DNA of 64,000 bases from Pseudoalteromonas nigrifaciens (GTDB taxonomy: Bacteria; Pseudomonadota; Gammaproteobacteria; Enterobacterales; Alteromonadaceae). Each line of letters starts with the position of its first letter. The first letter of the stretch is position 1. Below the pieces are notes generated by a model that was given only the letters and a program-made list of their open reading frames with translations, did not search any database and was not told where the DNA came from. The DNA lies in assembly GCF_002221505.1 (NCBI RefSeq), contig NZ_CP011036.1, positions 2,852,001 to 2,916,000 of the forward strand. The letters run 5' to 3'. The position numbers and the translations under genes are program-made. Positions 44,743 through 55,462 of the stretch are shown one piece after another.

Positions 44743-45825
44743 TTAAAGTATTGATTTACCGTTACGTACAAAGCCAGGCTTTACTACTTTTACGGTAACT
44801 AATTTTTTACGCATTTCTACCTGAGCGGTGTCGCCCGTTGAACGTGGTACACGTGCAAGCGCTACACTGTAACCCAGTGTTGGTGAAAAAGTGCCAGAAG
44901 TAATAACACCTTCGCCACCATCAACAATTACTTTAGAGCCACTGCGCAAGATACCTTTTTCTTCTAGCACTAGGCCTACTTGTTTATCAGTGCTTTGGTC
45001 GGCGCGTTGTTGTACTAGTACATCACGGCCAATAAAGTCACGACTTTGTGGTTCCCATGCAATAGTCCAAGCCATGTTAGCCGCTAGTGGCGATACGCTT
45101 TCGTCCATATCTAGGCCATAAAGGTTCATGCCCGCTTCTAAACGTAGCGTGTCGCGTGCGCCTAAACCTGCTGGTGCAACTCCTGCGTCTAACAGTTGTT
45201 GCCATAAATCGGCAGCTTGCTCTTTTGGCACTACAATTTCGTAACCGTCTTCGCCAGTATAACCCGTTGTGGCAATAAATAAATCACCTGTTTGCACGCC
45301 AAAAAATGGTTTCATACCCTCTATTGCTGCATTTTGCTCAGCTGTTAATAATGTGGCAGTTTTAGCTTTAGCGTTAGGGCCTTGCACTGCAATCATGCCA
45401 AATTCGTTACGCTCTGTAACGGTAACGGCAAAATCGGCTGATATTTTAGCAAGGTGAGCTAAGTCTTTTTCGCGAGTTGCTGAGTTAACAACTAGGCGAT
45501 AAGAGGTGTTACTGAAAAAATAAATTATTAAGTCGTCAATTACGCCGCCTTGCTCATTTAGCATTGGGGTATATAACGCTTTACCAGGTACGGTAAGTTT
45601 AGCAACATCGTTTGCTACTAGTTTTTGTAAAAATGCTTGTGCTTGCTCGCCTTGTATATCAACAATGGTCATGTGCGATACGTCAAACATACCGGCATCG
45701 TTGCGTACTGCATTATGCTCTTCTATTTGCGAGCCGTAGTTAATTGGCATTTCCCAGCCATGAAAATCAACCATTTTAGCGCCCGCTTCAAGGTGCTTAG
45801 CATAAAGTACTGTTTTAGAAGTCAT
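44743..45825 (-). CDS. gcvT: Aminomethyltransferase, glycine cleavage T protein
   Basis: A 360-aa tetrahydrofolate-dependent enzyme. [44 protein letters not shown] and [18 protein letters not shown] are diagnostic. AAGGA precedes the ATG. No glycine riboswitch was recognised in the 157 bp before it. A shorter GcvT-like gene lies directly upstream in the same direction. Confidence 0.97.
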   Translation of the reverse strand: MTSKTVLYAKHLEAGAKMVDFHGWEMPINYGSQIEEHNAVRNDAGMFDVSHMTIVDIQGEQAQAFLQKLVANDVAKLTVPGKALYTPMLNEQGGVIDDLIIYFFSNTSYRLVVNSATREKDLAHLAKISADFAVTVTERNEFGMIAVQGPNAKAKTATLLTAEQNAAIEGMKPFFGVQTGDLFIATTGYTGEDGYEIVVPKEQAADLWQQLLDAGVAPAGLGARDTLRLEAGMNLYGLDMDESVSPLAANMAWTIAWEPQSRDFIGRDVLVQQRADQSTDKQVGLVLEEKGILRSGSKVIVDGGEGVITSGTFSPTLGYSVALARVPRSTGDTAQVEMRKKLVTVKVVKPGFVRNGKSIL

Positions 45826-45982
45826 GATATTCCTTCACTTTTAAATTAACCCAGTTATTTGGGCGTGGCCTCAATTTAATGAGGGGGAATAATATGGCCT
45901 GCGTTTAACGCCTGCCAAATTGTAATTAAACACAGCCAAATATTAATACTAAGCTGTGAGCACCCAAGTTAGGGTGAATATT

Positions 45983-46582
45983 TTACGCTGCAGCGCCTTG
46001 AATAAGGGCAAAGCCTTGGGCTTGCATATACTCTTGCCACTTTTGCAGCTCAGGAGTTTTAGCCACCAGTACAAATTGTTGCTGGTCGTTTTTATTTATG
46101 GCTGTGATAAATACGTCACCGCTTTGCGTACCGTAACATAATTGTGCATCTGAAAGACGTAAACCCGGCGTTAATTTAAAGGCTTCTACAATTGAGTCAA
46201 AGGCATTACTGCCGCTTAAAATAAAGCTTGCTAGGTCAGTTCGCATCACATAATCAATGTCATAACGCAGTTGTTGCTCGTTTATAAGTGCTTGTAATTG
46301 CAGACTTGCGCAGTGCGGTAATATAAATCTAAAAGCGGTTTCGCTAAAACAGTAAACGGCATAGCTATAATCAGAATTAAAATCGCCATCAAGGGTGCCA
46401 ATTAAACCCAAACCACTGGCAGTTAACTTAGTTAAATCGTGGCCTAGTATATTACTTAAAAATACCGAGGCTTCTGTGCCGCTAAAGTCTATTACAACGT
46501 GGTTGTTGCTGGCCTGCAAAGAATTAATAACCGCGCTGTTAGCTTTGCTATGGCGGGCAAACATAATGGGGCTAAAAGTCAT
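45983..46582 (-). CDS. Truncated GcvT-like folate-binding-domain protein
   Basis: A 199-aa protein that parallels the N-terminal two thirds of GcvT. VVIDFSGTEASVFLSNILGHDLTKL, followed by LIGTLDGDFNSDYSYAVYCFSETAFRFILP, matches the GcvT layout [23 protein letters not shown] ... [12 protein letters not shown]. The catalytic/N-terminal WEMP and SHM motifs and the C-terminal barrel are missing. It could be a sarcosine-oxidase-gamma/YgfZ-like relative or a decayed gcvT duplicate. The ATG at 46582 has AGGTG at good spacing and is preferred over the GTG at 46591. It lies 157 bp upstream of gcvT. Confidence 0.7.
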   Translation of the reverse strand: MTFSPIMFARHSKANSAVINSLQASNNHVVIDFSGTEASVFLSNILGHDLTKLTASGLGLIGTLDGDFNSDYSYAVYCFSETAFRFILPHCASLQLQALINEQQLRYDIDYVMRTDLASFILSGSNAFDSIVEAFKLTPGLRLSDAQLCYGTQSGDVFITAINKNDQQQFVLVAKTPELQKWQEYMQAQGFALIQGAAA

Positions 46583-46709
46583 AACAAACACCTATCAAAC
46601 TTATAATATCAAAAGTATATTGCTCCCGCTGTACAACAACAAATTGTAATTATTAATCAATTGATAAATAATGCTTATATATATGGCGATATTAATTGTG
46701 ATTTTAAAT

Positions 46710-47555
46710 ATGAAAAACATTTCAACAGATAGTTTACGCACTTTTGTAATGGTAGTGGAGGCCAGCGGCTTTGCTAAAGCCGGCGATTTACTTGGCTTAT
46801 CGCAACCTGCGGTTAGCCTGCAAATAAAGCGCTTAGAAGATTTGCTCGGTTATAAATTATTTAAAAAACAAGGCCAACGCCAAGTGCTTAATCAATATGG
46901 CGAGCTATTATTGCCAATGGCTAAACAAATGATGCAACACAACGATGCCATTTTGCAGCTATTTACCTCAGAAAGTATTACCGGCCGAGTACGTTTGGGT
47001 ATTCCAAGCGAATTTGCAGCGCGTATTTTACCCTCTATTATTGGCGACTTTGTAGCTTTATACCCTGAAGTATCGCTGGAAGTTAAATCGCGTTTAAGTA
47101 AGCATTTATTATCGCAAGAACGCCAAGATCAGTTTGATTTAGTACTGGCACTCAACGAGCAGCTCGACTCGGAGCAATTTCCTATTTTTAAGCAAGATCA
47201 GCTGGTATGGGTGGGCGACTTGTCGCTGGCACAAAACGACACTGTTACTTTGGTTACCGCTCCCGAGGGGTGTATTTACAGACGCCGAGCTATAGAGGCG
47301 CTAGAAAGGTCGGGAATAAAGTATCGTATTGTGTATAGCAACGCCGATTTAACTGGGCTTATTGCTGCGCTAAAAGAAGGCTTAGGCATTACAGTGCTGG
47401 CTAAAAGTACTGTACCAAACGAGCTAAACTATCAACTTAAAACCAAATTTTTACCATCCTTGGGTGATATTGGTATTAGCTTAGTAAAAACGGCCAGTGA
47501 GCCAGAAAATGCCGTTTTTAAACTGGCCGAATTTATAAAACTTCGCTTAGGCTAA
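46710..47555 (+). CDS. LysR-family transcriptional regulator divergent from gcv operon
   Basis: A 281-aa regulator starting MKNISTDSLRTFVMVVEASGFAKAGDLLGLSQPAVSLQIKRLE. The effector domain begins near GRVRLGIPSEFAARILP. The frame opens at 46671, but the hydrophobic extension (MLIYMAILIVILN) is not natural for LysR, so the ATG at 46710 is chosen. Its position, divergent from the gcvT-like gene, suggests control of that gene or the gcv operon. It is not obviously GcvA. Confidence 0.88.
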   Translation: MKNISTDSLRTFVMVVEASGFAKAGDLLGLSQPAVSLQIKRLEDLLGYKLFKKQGQRQVLNQYGELLLPMAKQMMQHNDAILQLFTSESITGRVRLGIPSEFAARILPSIIGDFVALYPEVSLEVKSRLSKHLLSQERQDQFDLVLALNEQLDSEQFPIFKQDQLVWVGDLSLAQNDTVTLVTAPEGCIYRRRAIEALERSGIKYRIVYSNADLTGLIAALKEGLGITVLAKSTVPNELNYQLKTKFLPSLGDIGISLVKTASEPENAVFKLAEFIKLRLG

Positions 47556-47581
47556 CCTGCTTTATACACATACTAGCCAAC

Positions 47582-47622
47582 AAATCTTCATATATTAAAA
47601 GTTATATATATGAAGATTTTTA
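47582..47622 (+). terminator. Terminator of the LysR gene
   Basis: AAATCTTCATATA (47582-47594) pairs perfectly with TATATGAAGATTT (47607-47619), followed by TTT. 26 bp after the stop. Confidence 0.85.
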
Positions 47623-47653
47623 GTTATAAAAACTTACACACGTAAACGCTGAA

Positions 47654-47675
47654 TAACATTGATTCTCATTCGTTA
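47654..47675. promoter_or_regulatory. Putative Fur box of the FecA-like receptor
   Basis: ATTGATTCTCATT within TAACATTGATTCTCATTCGTTA, about 55-75 bp before the ATG at 47729. It shares the same 13-mer with the site at 650-670. Assigned by eye. Confidence 0.55.
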
Positions 47676-47728
47676 ACGTGTTTAAATTGCGCCAATTTAG
47701 TTAATTGACCCAATTTAGGATAGTCTCA

Positions 47729-49885
47729 ATGGCACATAAGTTTTTAGTATCTACCCTTGCAACTGCGGTTGCCTTGTCTATTAGTGCAACTGCAATGGCA
47801 AAAGATATGGGTAAGGTAGAGCGTAACTTTGAACAAATTACAGTTATAGGCTCACAACAAGCTATTAACGATATTCCGGGCTCTGCAACGTTTATTTCGG
47901 ATGCTGAGCTGCAAAAATTTGAATTTACCGACATTTCTCGTGTTTTAGCCTCTGTACCTGGTGTTTACGTACAAGAAGAAGACGGCTACGGCCTGCGCCC
48001 TAATATAGGTATGCGCGGAACTGGCACTGGTCGTAACGACAAAATATCAGTAATGGAAGATGGTGTACTTGTAGCACCTGCGCCTTACTCGGCTCCTTCG
48101 GCTTATTACTTCCCTACTATGGGTCGTATGGAGTCTATTGAAGTATTAAAAGGTGCTGCATCGGTTAAATATGGTCCACGTACTACAGGCGGCGTTTTAA
48201 ACTTATTATCGCGCAGCCTACCAACCGAGCCTAATAGCTCAACAGGTATGCTTGATGCTGCCTTAGGTAGCGATGGCTACTATAAAGGCCATGCTTATTT
48301 TGCCAAAGAAAAAAACAATACCGCGGGTTTAATTGAAGTATTTACCTACGGCGCAGATGGTTTTAAAGACCTGCCAGTTGGCGATGACAACACCGGCTTT
48401 GAAAAAACTGACTTACTATTAAAGTTAGGCCATACATTTGGTAAAAATGACGCGCATAACCTTGAGCTAAAAATTAAGTATTCAGACGAAACATCAGACG
48501 AAACTTACATGGGCTTAACCGATGCCGATTACCAAGCAACGCCATACCGTCGTTATGCGGCATCGCAAAATGATGAAATGAATACCCGTCACAATGCTTA
48601 TCAACTTAACTATGCATATCGCTTTGGTGCAGGTTACGAACTACTTGCTACGGCATATTTAAACGACTTTCATCGTAACTGGTATAAAGCCAGTAAAGTA
48701 AGCGAAAGCTACCTTGAGCAATACAGCGAATTTGAAGCCAACCCTACCGCACAAGGTATTGAAGGCATTGCTATAAAAGCAAATAACCGCGACTACCAAG
48801 CTAAAGGTATTCAGTCTGAGCTGCATATCCCTGCTGGCAATCACTATATAACTGTGGGCATGCGTTACCATGAAGACGAAATGGATCGCTTTCAGTGGCA
48901 AGACGAGTACACGCTTAATCAAGACTTAAGCATGACACTGACAGAGCGCGGAGTTCCGGGTTCTGACAGTAACCGCGTAGATAGTGCCACTGCACGTACT
49001 TTATTTATTCAAGACGAATGGACGCTAGATGCATTAGTGATCAGTGCTGGCCTGCGCTTCGAAGACATTACGATTACCCGTGAAGAGTGGGCAAAGTCGG
49101 ATCCTACACGCAGCAATGGTTTAACTAAAAATGTGTCGAACGACACTGATATTTTAGTGCCGTCACTCGGTGCAACTTACACAGTAAACGACAACATCAC
49201 TCTACTTGCTGGTATTCAACAAGGTTATGCACCAGCCGCGCCAGGTAATGCCGACCAAGAAGAAGAAAAAAGTGTAAATATTGAATTTGGTTCACGCTAT
49301 AACGTAAGCGGTATTAATGGTGAAATTATTGCGTTTTATTCTGATTACGACAACATGCACGGTAATTGTACTGCCGCTGTAGGGTGTAGCGATGAGAACA
49401 TTGGCGATCAATATAACTATGGTGAAGTAGCTGTTTCTGGCGTTGAATTTAGTGCAGGCCATACTTTTAACACCGATACTGTTATGTTCCCGGTTAAGTT
49501 AACTTACACCTACACAGATTCTGAATTTAAAAACACTTTTGATTCAGAAATTTGGGGCACAGTAGAAAAAGGCGACGCTATGCCTTACGTGCCAAAAAAC
49601 CAAGTAGCACTCTCTATGGGTGCTGAATTATCAGCATTTGTTGTACACAGCCAACTGCGCTATGTATCTGACTCACATGCAGATTTAACCGACTCTGGCT
49701 TAAATGCTATTAATAGCCGTGTGGTATGGGATTTAGCCGCTAAATACCGCATCGACGACAATCAAAAAGTATACTTAAGCGTTGATAACTTGTTTGATAA
49801 AACCTACATTGCTAATCGTGCTAATGGCGGTATCCAACCAGGTAAGCCTCGTACCCTACAGTTGGGCTACACTTACAGCTTTTAA
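47729..49885 (+). CDS. TonB-dependent receptor, FecA-like (ferric chelate)
   Basis: A 718-aa outer membrane receptor. The signal peptide MAHKFLVSTLATAVALSISATAMA is followed by a TonB-box-like EQITVIG, a plug (DISRVLASVPGVYVQEEDGYGLRPNIGMRG, MESIEVLKGAASVKYGPRTTGGVLNLLSR) and a barrel ending in RTLQLGYTYSF. The plug resembles FecA-type receptors for ferric dicarboxylate chelates. An upstream frame extension to 47705 is not needed; the ATG at 47729 follows TTAGGATA. The Fur-like site supports an iron role. No FecIR regulators are present. Confidence 0.9.
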   Translation: MAHKFLVSTLATAVALSISATAMAKDMGKVERNFEQITVIGSQQAINDIPGSATFISDAELQKFEFTDISRVLASVPGVYVQEEDGYGLRPNIGMRGTGTGRNDKISVMEDGVLVAPAPYSAPSAYYFPTMGRMESIEVLKGAASVKYGPRTTGGVLNLLSRSLPTEPNSSTGMLDAALGSDGYYKGHAYFAKEKNNTAGLIEVFTYGADGFKDLPVGDDNTGFEKTDLLLKLGHTFGKNDAHNLELKIKYSDETSDETYMGLTDADYQATPYRRYAASQNDEMNTRHNAYQLNYAYRFGAGYELLATAYLNDFHRNWYKASKVSESYLEQYSEFEANPTAQGIEGIAIKANNRDYQAKGIQSELHIPAGNHYITVGMRYHEDEMDRFQWQDEYTLNQDLSMTLTERGVPGSDSNRVDSATARTLFIQDEWTLDALVISAGLRFEDITITREEWAKSDPTRSNGLTKNVSNDTDILVPSLGATYTVNDNITLLAGIQQGYAPAAPGNADQEEEKSVNIEFGSRYNVSGINGEIIAFYSDYDNMHGNCTAAVGCSDENIGDQYNYGEVAVSGVEFSAGHTFNTDTVMFPVKLTYTYTDSEFKNTFDSEIWGTVEKGDAMPYVPKNQVALSMGAELSAFVVHSQLRYVSDSHADLTDSGLNAINSRVVWDLAAKYRIDDNQKVYLSVDNLFDKTYIANRANGGIQPGKPRTLQLGYTYSF

Positions 49886-50007
49886 GCTTTAAGCTGGTTA
49901 AACGGCTCACTAACAGCGGTAATAATTTTTTATGCAGGAAACACTACACATCTAAATTATTGCCTTGTTATTGAACCGTTTATAACAACCGCATTAAATT
50001 ACGAACA

Positions 50008-50047
50008 TAAAAAAACCGAGGTTGAATTTTCAACCTCGGTTTTTTTA
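50008..50047. terminator. Bidirectional terminator
   Basis: AAAAAACCGAGGTTGA / TCAACCTCGGTTTTTT with a short ATTT loop, between the convergent receptor and rlmB genes. Confidence 0.94.
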
Positions 50048-50072
50048 TTGCTTCAACGAGCCAGTTAATAAC

Positions 50073-50816
50073 TTAGTTATTAACGCTACGTTGGCGTAAT
50101 ACTTCAAATAAACAAATACCTGTGGCTACCGATACGTTTAAGCTTGAAACCGTTCCCGCCATAGGTATTTTAACTAACAAGTCGCAATGCTCGCGGGTTA
50201 AACGACGCATCCCTTCGCCTTCGGCACCCATAACAATAGCCATTGGCCCTGTTAAGCTGGCATCAAATACGTGGTTATCTGTTTCGCCTGCAGTGCCTAC
50301 AACCCAAACACCAGCGTCTTTAATTTCGCGCAATGTACGTGCAAGGTTAGTAACCTGAATAAGCGGTACTGTTTCGGCTGCGCCACAGGCAACTTTACGC
50401 GCTGTGCCGTTAAGCTTAGCTGAGCGATCTTTAGGTACAATTACAGCATGTACGCCAGCGGCGTCGGCACTACGTAAACATGCACCTAAGTTATGCGGAT
50501 CAGTAATGCCATCAAGCACTAACAAAAATGGAGTATCTTCACGTGCAATAATCGCATCAAGATCTTTTTCGTTAAACGTTGGTGCTGCTTTTACGTTGGC
50601 AATAATACCTTGATGCTGCTCGCCTTTTGATTTGCTATCAAGGGCTTTGCGTTGCATGTACTGTACTGAAATACCAAATTTAAGTGCTTCATCAATAATC
50701 GGGGTTGAGCGTTTATCGTCACGCCCTTTAAGCGCGTAAATTTCTACAAAACGCTCTGGTTCGCTTGCTAAAATCGCTTCAACAGAATGAAAACCAAAAA
50801 TTAATTCATTACTCAC
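50073..50816 (-). CDS. rlmB: 23S rRNA (guanosine-2'-O-) methyltransferase RlmB
   Basis: A 247-aa SPOUT enzyme that methylates G2251 of 23S rRNA. An N-terminal substrate-binding domain ([20 protein letters not shown]) leads to the knotted domain with [36 protein letters not shown] and [18 protein letters not shown]. The start is GTG at 50816, overlapping the rnr stop by 4 bp (GTGA) with AGGAG upstream, so translation is coupled to rnr. Confidence 0.97.
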   Translation of the reverse strand: MSNELIFGFHSVEAILASEPERFVEIYALKGRDDKRSTPIIDEALKFGISVQYMQRKALDSKSKGEQHQGIIANVKAAPTFNEKDLDAIIAREDTPFLLVLDGITDPHNLGACLRSADAAGVHAVIVPKDRSAKLNGTARKVACGAAETVPLIQVTNLARTLREIKDAGVWVVGTAGETDNHVFDASLTGPMAIVMGAEGEGMRRLTREHCDLLVKIPMAGTVSSLNVSVATGICLFEVLRQRSVNN

Positions 50817-53305
50817 GTATTTTCTGCTCCTGGGGTATTACGTTTGCGGGCATTTTTGCCTACTCTTTTAGGCTTTTTAACGGCCTTTTTTTTCGGTTTT
50901 TTATTTGCTGTGGCATCTACTGCTTTTTTGTCAGCTGGTTTAGTTGCCGACTTATTTGCAGGTTTACCTTTATCTTTGCTTGCTGGCCTTTTTTTACCTT
51001 TAGGTTTTTCATCGCCATGCGATTTTTTACCCGGTACTTTGCCTGCTTTTAACTGTGAACGTACACTCGCAGGTGCATGCTCAGATTTATCAGTGCCTTT
51101 TGGCCCACGGCGGCGCGTGTATCGGTCTTGCGCTTTATCGCCTTTAAGGGTTAAGTTTATGCGTCTGTCTTCTAAGCTAACCGATGCAACACTTACCGTT
51201 ACTTTATCGCCAAGGCGATATACTTTGTGCGTTTGCTCGCCTATTAAACAATGTTTTGCGGCATCATGGGCAAAAAATTCGTTGCCTAAGTTGGCAACAT
51301 GAATAAGGCCATCAATTTGCAAATCATCTAAACGAATGAATAAACCAAAATTGGTTACCGATGAAATAACACCATCAAACTCAGTGCCAACGTGATCTTG
51401 CATAAACTCACATTTTAACCAATCGGCTACTTCGCGAGTAGCATCGTCGGCGCGGCGCTCTGTGGTAGAACACTGCTCACCTAACTTATCTACTTCGTCA
51501 TCTGTGTATGCGTATTCGCCTGAAGTATGTTGGCCTTGTGCTTTTAGTACCGCTTTTATAGCACGATGCACTACTAAGTCGGGGTAACGACGAATTGGTG
51601 AAGTAAAGTGCGCATAAGCAGATAAGGCTAAACCAAAGTGGCCTATGTTATCTGGTTGATACACAGCTTGCTTCATTGAGCGCAGCAGCATGGTTTGAAT
51701 AAGCTCTGCTTCTGGGCGATCGCCTAAACGAGCTAGCACTTGAGTAATTTCTTTAGGTGTTGGCTCGTCGCTTAACGTGCTCTCAATACCAAGTTCGCCT
51801 AAAAACTTAGTAAAGTTACCTAGTTTTTCGCTATCTGGCTCGTCATGCACACGAAATAGCGTGCTGGCTTCGTGTTTTTCAAGTAATTTAGCCGCCGATA
51901 CGTTGGCTAAAATCATACATTCTTCAATAAGTTTGTGCGCATCGTTACGAATAACCGGCACTATCGATTCTATTTTACGCTGTGCGTTAAATACAAAACG
52001 AGTTTCGAGAGTTTCAAACTCAATTGCACCACGCTCTTGGCGAGCCGATTTAAGCGCTAAATACATTTGCTGTAAATCGGTTAAATGTGGCACTACATGC
52101 GCATATTCTTTACGTAGTTTTTCATCGTTTTGTAAAATGGCATTTACTTTGGTGTAAGTTAAACGTGCATGCGAATTCATTATCGCTTCGTAAAACTTAT
52201 AACCCGAAAGCTTGCCCGAATCTGACACTGTCATTTCGGCAACCATACATAAGCGGTCAACTTCAGGGTTAAGCGAACATAAGCCGTTAGACAATACTTT
52301 AGGCAGCATAGGAATTACTTGCTCAGGAAAATACACTGAGTTACCGCGCTCTATGGCTTCTTTGTTTAGCGGGGTGTTCATACCTACGTAATGCGACACA
52401 TCGGCAATAGCAACCCATAAACGCCAACCACCTGACTTTTTAGGCTCACAATAAACGGCATCATCAAAGTCGCGTGCGTCTTCGCCATCTATGGTTACTA
52501 AAGGTAGGTCGCGTAAATCTACGCGGTTTTGCTTGTCAGCCTCGTCAACAAATTCGCCAAGGTGGGCTACTTGCGCTTCAACTTCTTCAGGCCAAACGTG
52601 CGGAATATCGTGGTTACGCAGGGCAACTTCTATTTCCATACCTGGGGCTAAATGCTCGCCAAGTACGTCAATTACTTTACCTACCGCGTTCATATTTCGG
52701 GTGGGGTTTTGCGTTATTTTAACTTGCACCATTTGGTTATGGCGCGCGCCGTTTTCGCTTCCCGGTAAAATCATTATGTCTTGGGTAATACGCGGATCTT
52801 CGGCAACCACAACGGCAATACCATGCTCAACAAAATAGCGGCCAACAATAGGCGCTCGCTCGTTGGTAAGTACTTTTATAATACGTGCATCGCATTTTGA
52901 GCCAGAGCCACGTTTAGTGCCTTTAGCAAGTACAATGTCGCCATGTAACACCATGTTCATTTGGTGCTTAGCAATAAACCAATCTTTATTCTCGCCTTCA
53001 ACTTCTAAAAAGCCAAAACCGTCTCTGTGGCCTACTACTTTGCCTTTAGTTAAACCGGCTTCGTCAATTAGGGCGTAACATTTATGCTTATTAAAATACA
53101 GCTGACCGTCACGTTCCATAGCACGAAGGCGGCGTTTAAATGCGATTTGCCGTTCTTCATCGTTTACCGCTAGTTCTTCACATAACTGTGCATAGTTAGC
53201 AGGTTTTGAACGCTCTTGAAGGTGAGTAAGTATAAACTCACGGCTAGGGACTGGGTTTTCGTACTTTTCTTGTTCTCGACTGAGATTTGGATCTTGGTTT
53301 GACAT
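50813..53305 (-). CDS. rnr: Ribonuclease R
   Basis: An 830-aa 3'-5' exoribonuclease. An N-terminal winged-helix region and two cold-shock domains precede the RNB catalytic domain ([18 protein letters not shown], with the catalytic acidic residues, and [16 protein letters not shown]). An S1 domain and a long Lys/Pro-rich basic tail (about residues 740-830) follow. It degrades structured RNA and helps trans-translation. It is followed by rlmB in the classical rnr-rlmB operon. Confidence 0.97.
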   Translation of the reverse strand: MSNQDPNLSREQEKYENPVPSREFILTHLQERSKPANYAQLCEELAVNDEERQIAFKRRLRAMERDGQLYFNKHKCYALIDEAGLTKGKVVGHRDGFGFLEVEGENKDWFIAKHQMNMVLHGDIVLAKGTKRGSGSKCDARIIKVLTNERAPIVGRYFVEHGIAVVVAEDPRITQDIMILPGSENGARHNQMVQVKITQNPTRNMNAVGKVIDVLGEHLAPGMEIEVALRNHDIPHVWPEEVEAQVAHLGEFVDEADKQNRVDLRDLPLVTIDGEDARDFDDAVYCEPKKSGGWRLWVAIADVSHYVGMNTPLNKEAIERGNSVYFPEQVIPMLPKVLSNGLCSLNPEVDRLCMVAEMTVSDSGKLSGYKFYEAIMNSHARLTYTKVNAILQNDEKLRKEYAHVVPHLTDLQQMYLALKSARQERGAIEFETLETRFVFNAQRKIESIVPVIRNDAHKLIEECMILANVSAAKLLEKHEASTLFRVHDEPDSEKLGNFTKFLGELGIESTLSDEPTPKEITQVLARLGDRPEAELIQTMLLRSMKQAVYQPDNIGHFGLALSAYAHFTSPIRRYPDLVVHRAIKAVLKAQGQHTSGEYAYTDDEVDKLGEQCSTTERRADDATREVADWLKCEFMQDHVGTEFDGVISSVTNFGLFIRLDDLQIDGLIHVANLGNEFFAHDAAKHCLIGEQTHKVYRLGDKVTVSVASVSLEDRRINLTLKGDKAQDRYTRRRGPKGTDKSEHAPASVRSQLKAGKVPGKKSHGDEKPKGKKRPASKDKGKPANKSATKPADKKAVDATANKKPKKKAVKKPKRVGKNARKRNTPGAENT

Positions 53306-53364
53306 TCACTATCTTGTTAGTTTGGTTATGTAGGTATTTTAACCCATATAGCTAAAATGAGACA

Positions 53365-53402
53365 GGTAAAAGCTATTAAACTTTTAATAAAGCACTTTTA
53401 CC
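53365..53402. promoter_or_regulatory. Inverted repeat in the rnr upstream region
   Basis: GGTAAAAG...CTTTTACC encloses TATTAAA-CT-TTTAATA. It lies 60-97 bp before the rnr start and could be an operator or 5'-leader hairpin. Confidence 0.3.
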
Positions 53403-53437
53403 TTACTTTTTGTATTTAAAAACTTAGCCTAACCGGG

Positions 53438-53467
53438 CTTAACCCGCCCTTAATTTTGTGGCGGGTT
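53438..53467 (-). terminator. Probable terminator of the enoyl-CoA hydratase-like gene
   Basis: AACCCGCC / GGCGGGTT with an 11-12-nt loop, downstream of the leftward gene ending at 53550. No strong T run follows on the minus strand, so it may be Rho-assisted. Confidence 0.45.
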
Positions 53468-53549
53468 TATTCTGCTATAAGTTAAAATTAGTAACTAAAA
53501 TTAGTAGCTCAAACAAACTCATTAAGGCCTGTTTGACGTTAAGTTAGAA

Positions 53550-54284
53550 TTATTTTTGCTGTAAATTTTTCCATAACAATTTACTGATATTATCGATAAA
53601 GATCGGATCTTCTGTTTCCATGGTTAACACTATTTGTTTATTCATTTGGGTTTTATTTTGAGCGTAAATCCAACGGTTTTTATTAAACTGTTGTGCAAAG
53701 CCCAGCGCACCTGCTTGTAATTGAGCTTCATCGGCAAAAATAGCTTCTACTACTTTGTTATCTAATAACTCTTGTGCCCCTACTCGCATACCCGACATAG
53801 CTAAACGGTTAAAAAAGGCTTGTGGAATAGCTTTATTAATAATAGGAAACATTGAGGGTAAAAATGGCACCATCACATCGACTTCAGGAAAACAAAAAAA
53901 TCCTTTATCAGATTTCATTAGCCTAAAATCACAAGCGCAGGCCAATACTGCACCATTACCAAAAGTATGGCCGTTTAACGCGGCAATAATCGGCATAGGA
54001 AACGTAACAATGCGTTTTAATAACGCGGTTACATCGCTCATAAAGCCGGCAATTGTTTCTGGGGTATTACTCGTATTAGCCATCCACTCTAAATCGATTC
54101 CCAATGACCAATTTTTTTCACTGTTAGATGTAAGCACCACCGACTTAATATTTTTATCGGCTTCTATTTGATCAAGATGCTGATTAAACTCAGCCAAAAA
54201 CTCTGGATTATGGCGGTTTTCGGGGGTATTCATGGTTAAAACGGCCGTGCTTTCTTCGGTTTTTATTGCTATAAAACGTGTCAT
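53550..54284 (-). CDS. Enoyl-CoA hydratase/isomerase-family protein
   Basis: A 244-aa crotonase-fold enzyme. The oxyanion-hole segments are SLGIDLEW and ALNGHTFGNGAVLACACDFRLM. The usual catalytic acidic pair of enoyl-CoA hydratase (E in GG-x-LE...) is not evident; the region PEVDVMVPFLPSMFPIINK is more like Delta3,Delta2-enoyl-CoA isomerases. A precise reaction is therefore not assigned. It stands alone, upstream of rnr in the same direction. Confidence 0.85.
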   Translation of the reverse strand: MTRFIAIKTEESTAVLTMNTPENRHNPEFLAEFNQHLDQIEADKNIKSVVLTSNSEKNWSLGIDLEWMANTSNTPETIAGFMSDVTALLKRIVTFPMPIIAALNGHTFGNGAVLACACDFRLMKSDKGFFCFPEVDVMVPFLPSMFPIINKAIPQAFFNRLAMSGMRVGAQELLDNKVVEAIFADEAQLQAGALGFAQQFNKNRWIYAQNKTQMNKQIVLTMETEDPIFIDNISKLLWKNLQQK

Positions 54285-54595
54285 TTATTCCCTCATTTTT
54301 CATTATTTTAATTATTAATGCTGTTTCAGCAGCGCGTTTTTGTTATTAATACACTCAAGCTTGGTTTAGTGTTTTTACGCACAACTTTACAAATAAACGT
54401 TTAATTCCTGTATTTATCAATTTTAAACGCAGTAACCTACTAACGAGTGTAAGCTAAACGAATATTAAAAGTAAATTCGATTTTAGTTACATTACCTTAA
54501 ATACAACTAACTTTGCTTACATTTGTCACGAAAACTCAAAAACTCATCTTAACCATTGTCTGCAATATTTAGATGAGCCAACATAAGGAAATAAC
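54285..54595. other. Divergent intergenic region
   Basis: 311 bp of AT-rich sequence between the crotonase-fold gene and the EamA gene. It should hold both promoters. No RNA, repeat or ORF was recognised. Confidence 0.5.
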
Positions 54596-55462
54596 ATGCA
54601 GTCGCAACAGCAAAGTTTAATTTACCTACACATTGCCGTATTACTCTTTGGCGGCACTGCGCTATTTGCAAAGTTAATTGGTTTAAATGCACTCGACATT
54701 ACCGTGTATCGTGCAGCCATAGCCGGCATCGCTATTTTTATTTTGCTCGGCATGCAAAAAAAGCCGATTAAGCTAAACCAAGGTAAAGATTACTTAATTG
54801 CCCTGTTACTCGGTGTGGCAGTAGGCATACATTGGGTAACTTATTTTGCGGGAATGCAACTTGCTGGGATCACCATTGGTATGTTGGCTTTTTTTAGCTA
54901 CCCGGTAATAACCGTGTTTTTAGAACCGTTTTTTCATAAAAGTAAGCCCAAAGCAAAAGACATTATTAGTGCGGCGGTAGTGTTAATCGGCATTTATTTA
55001 TTAATACCTAATGCAAATTTAGGGAATGATGTAACACTTGGGGTGATCACTGGGGTTATTTCGGCGTTCTTTTTTGCCATTCGTAATATCATTCATAAGC
55101 GCTATTTTAATCAATACGGTGGCCCGCAAACCATGTTTTATCAAACCTTGGTTGCCAGCCTAATGCTTTGCGCGTTTATTGAAGTGCCTATTTATGCGAC
55201 CACTAATCACGATTTGGTGCTTATTTTAGTTGCGGGAGTTATATTTACCGCAGCTCCACACTCATTATTTGCTGCCAGTTTAAAGCATTTATCGGCGGCA
55301 ACCGCGGGGCTAATTGCTTGCCTTCAGCCACTTTACGGCACATTATTAGCTATTATTATTTTGCATGAGCGCCCCTCTATCGCCACTTTTATTGGTGGTG
55401 CATTAATTGTTAGCGCTGCTTGTTTTGAAACTTGGTCTATTGCACGGAAATCACGCCAATGA
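54596..55462 (+). CDS. EamA/DMT-family transporter
   Basis: A 288-aa ten-helix membrane protein made of two EamA repeats (about 7-140 and 150-285). Features include ALFAKLIGLNALDITVYRAAIAG, MLAFFSYPVITVFLEPFFHK and CLQPLYGTLLAIIILHERPS. DMT exporters move metabolites or drugs; the substrate is unknown. AAGGAAA precedes the ATG. It overlaps the GDPD gene by 4 bp (ATGA), forming a two-gene operon. Confidence 0.92.
   Translation: MQSQQQSLIYLHIAVLLFGGTALFAKLIGLNALDITVYRAAIAGIAIFILLGMQKKPIKLNQGKDYLIALLLGVAVGIHWVTYFAGMQLAGITIGMLAFFSYPVITVFLEPFFHKSKPKAKDIISAAVVLIGIYLLIPNANLGNDVTLGVITGVISAFFFAIRNIIHKRYFNQYGGPQTMFYQTLVASLMLCAFIEVPIYATTNHDLVLILVAGVIFTAAPHSLFAASLKHLSAATAGLIACLQPLYGTLLAIIILHERPSIATFIGGALIVSAACFETWSIARKSRQ

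Noticed and set aside
45826..45982. Glycine riboswitch before gcvT
   Set aside because: The gap has none of the conserved glycine-aptamer motifs I know, although a complete model search could not be run.
50844..51302. A 152-aa rightward frame opposite the 3' end of rnr
   Set aside because: It is the complement of the Lys-rich tail of RNase R, giving artificial Phe/Leu-rich sequence that mimics a membrane protein.
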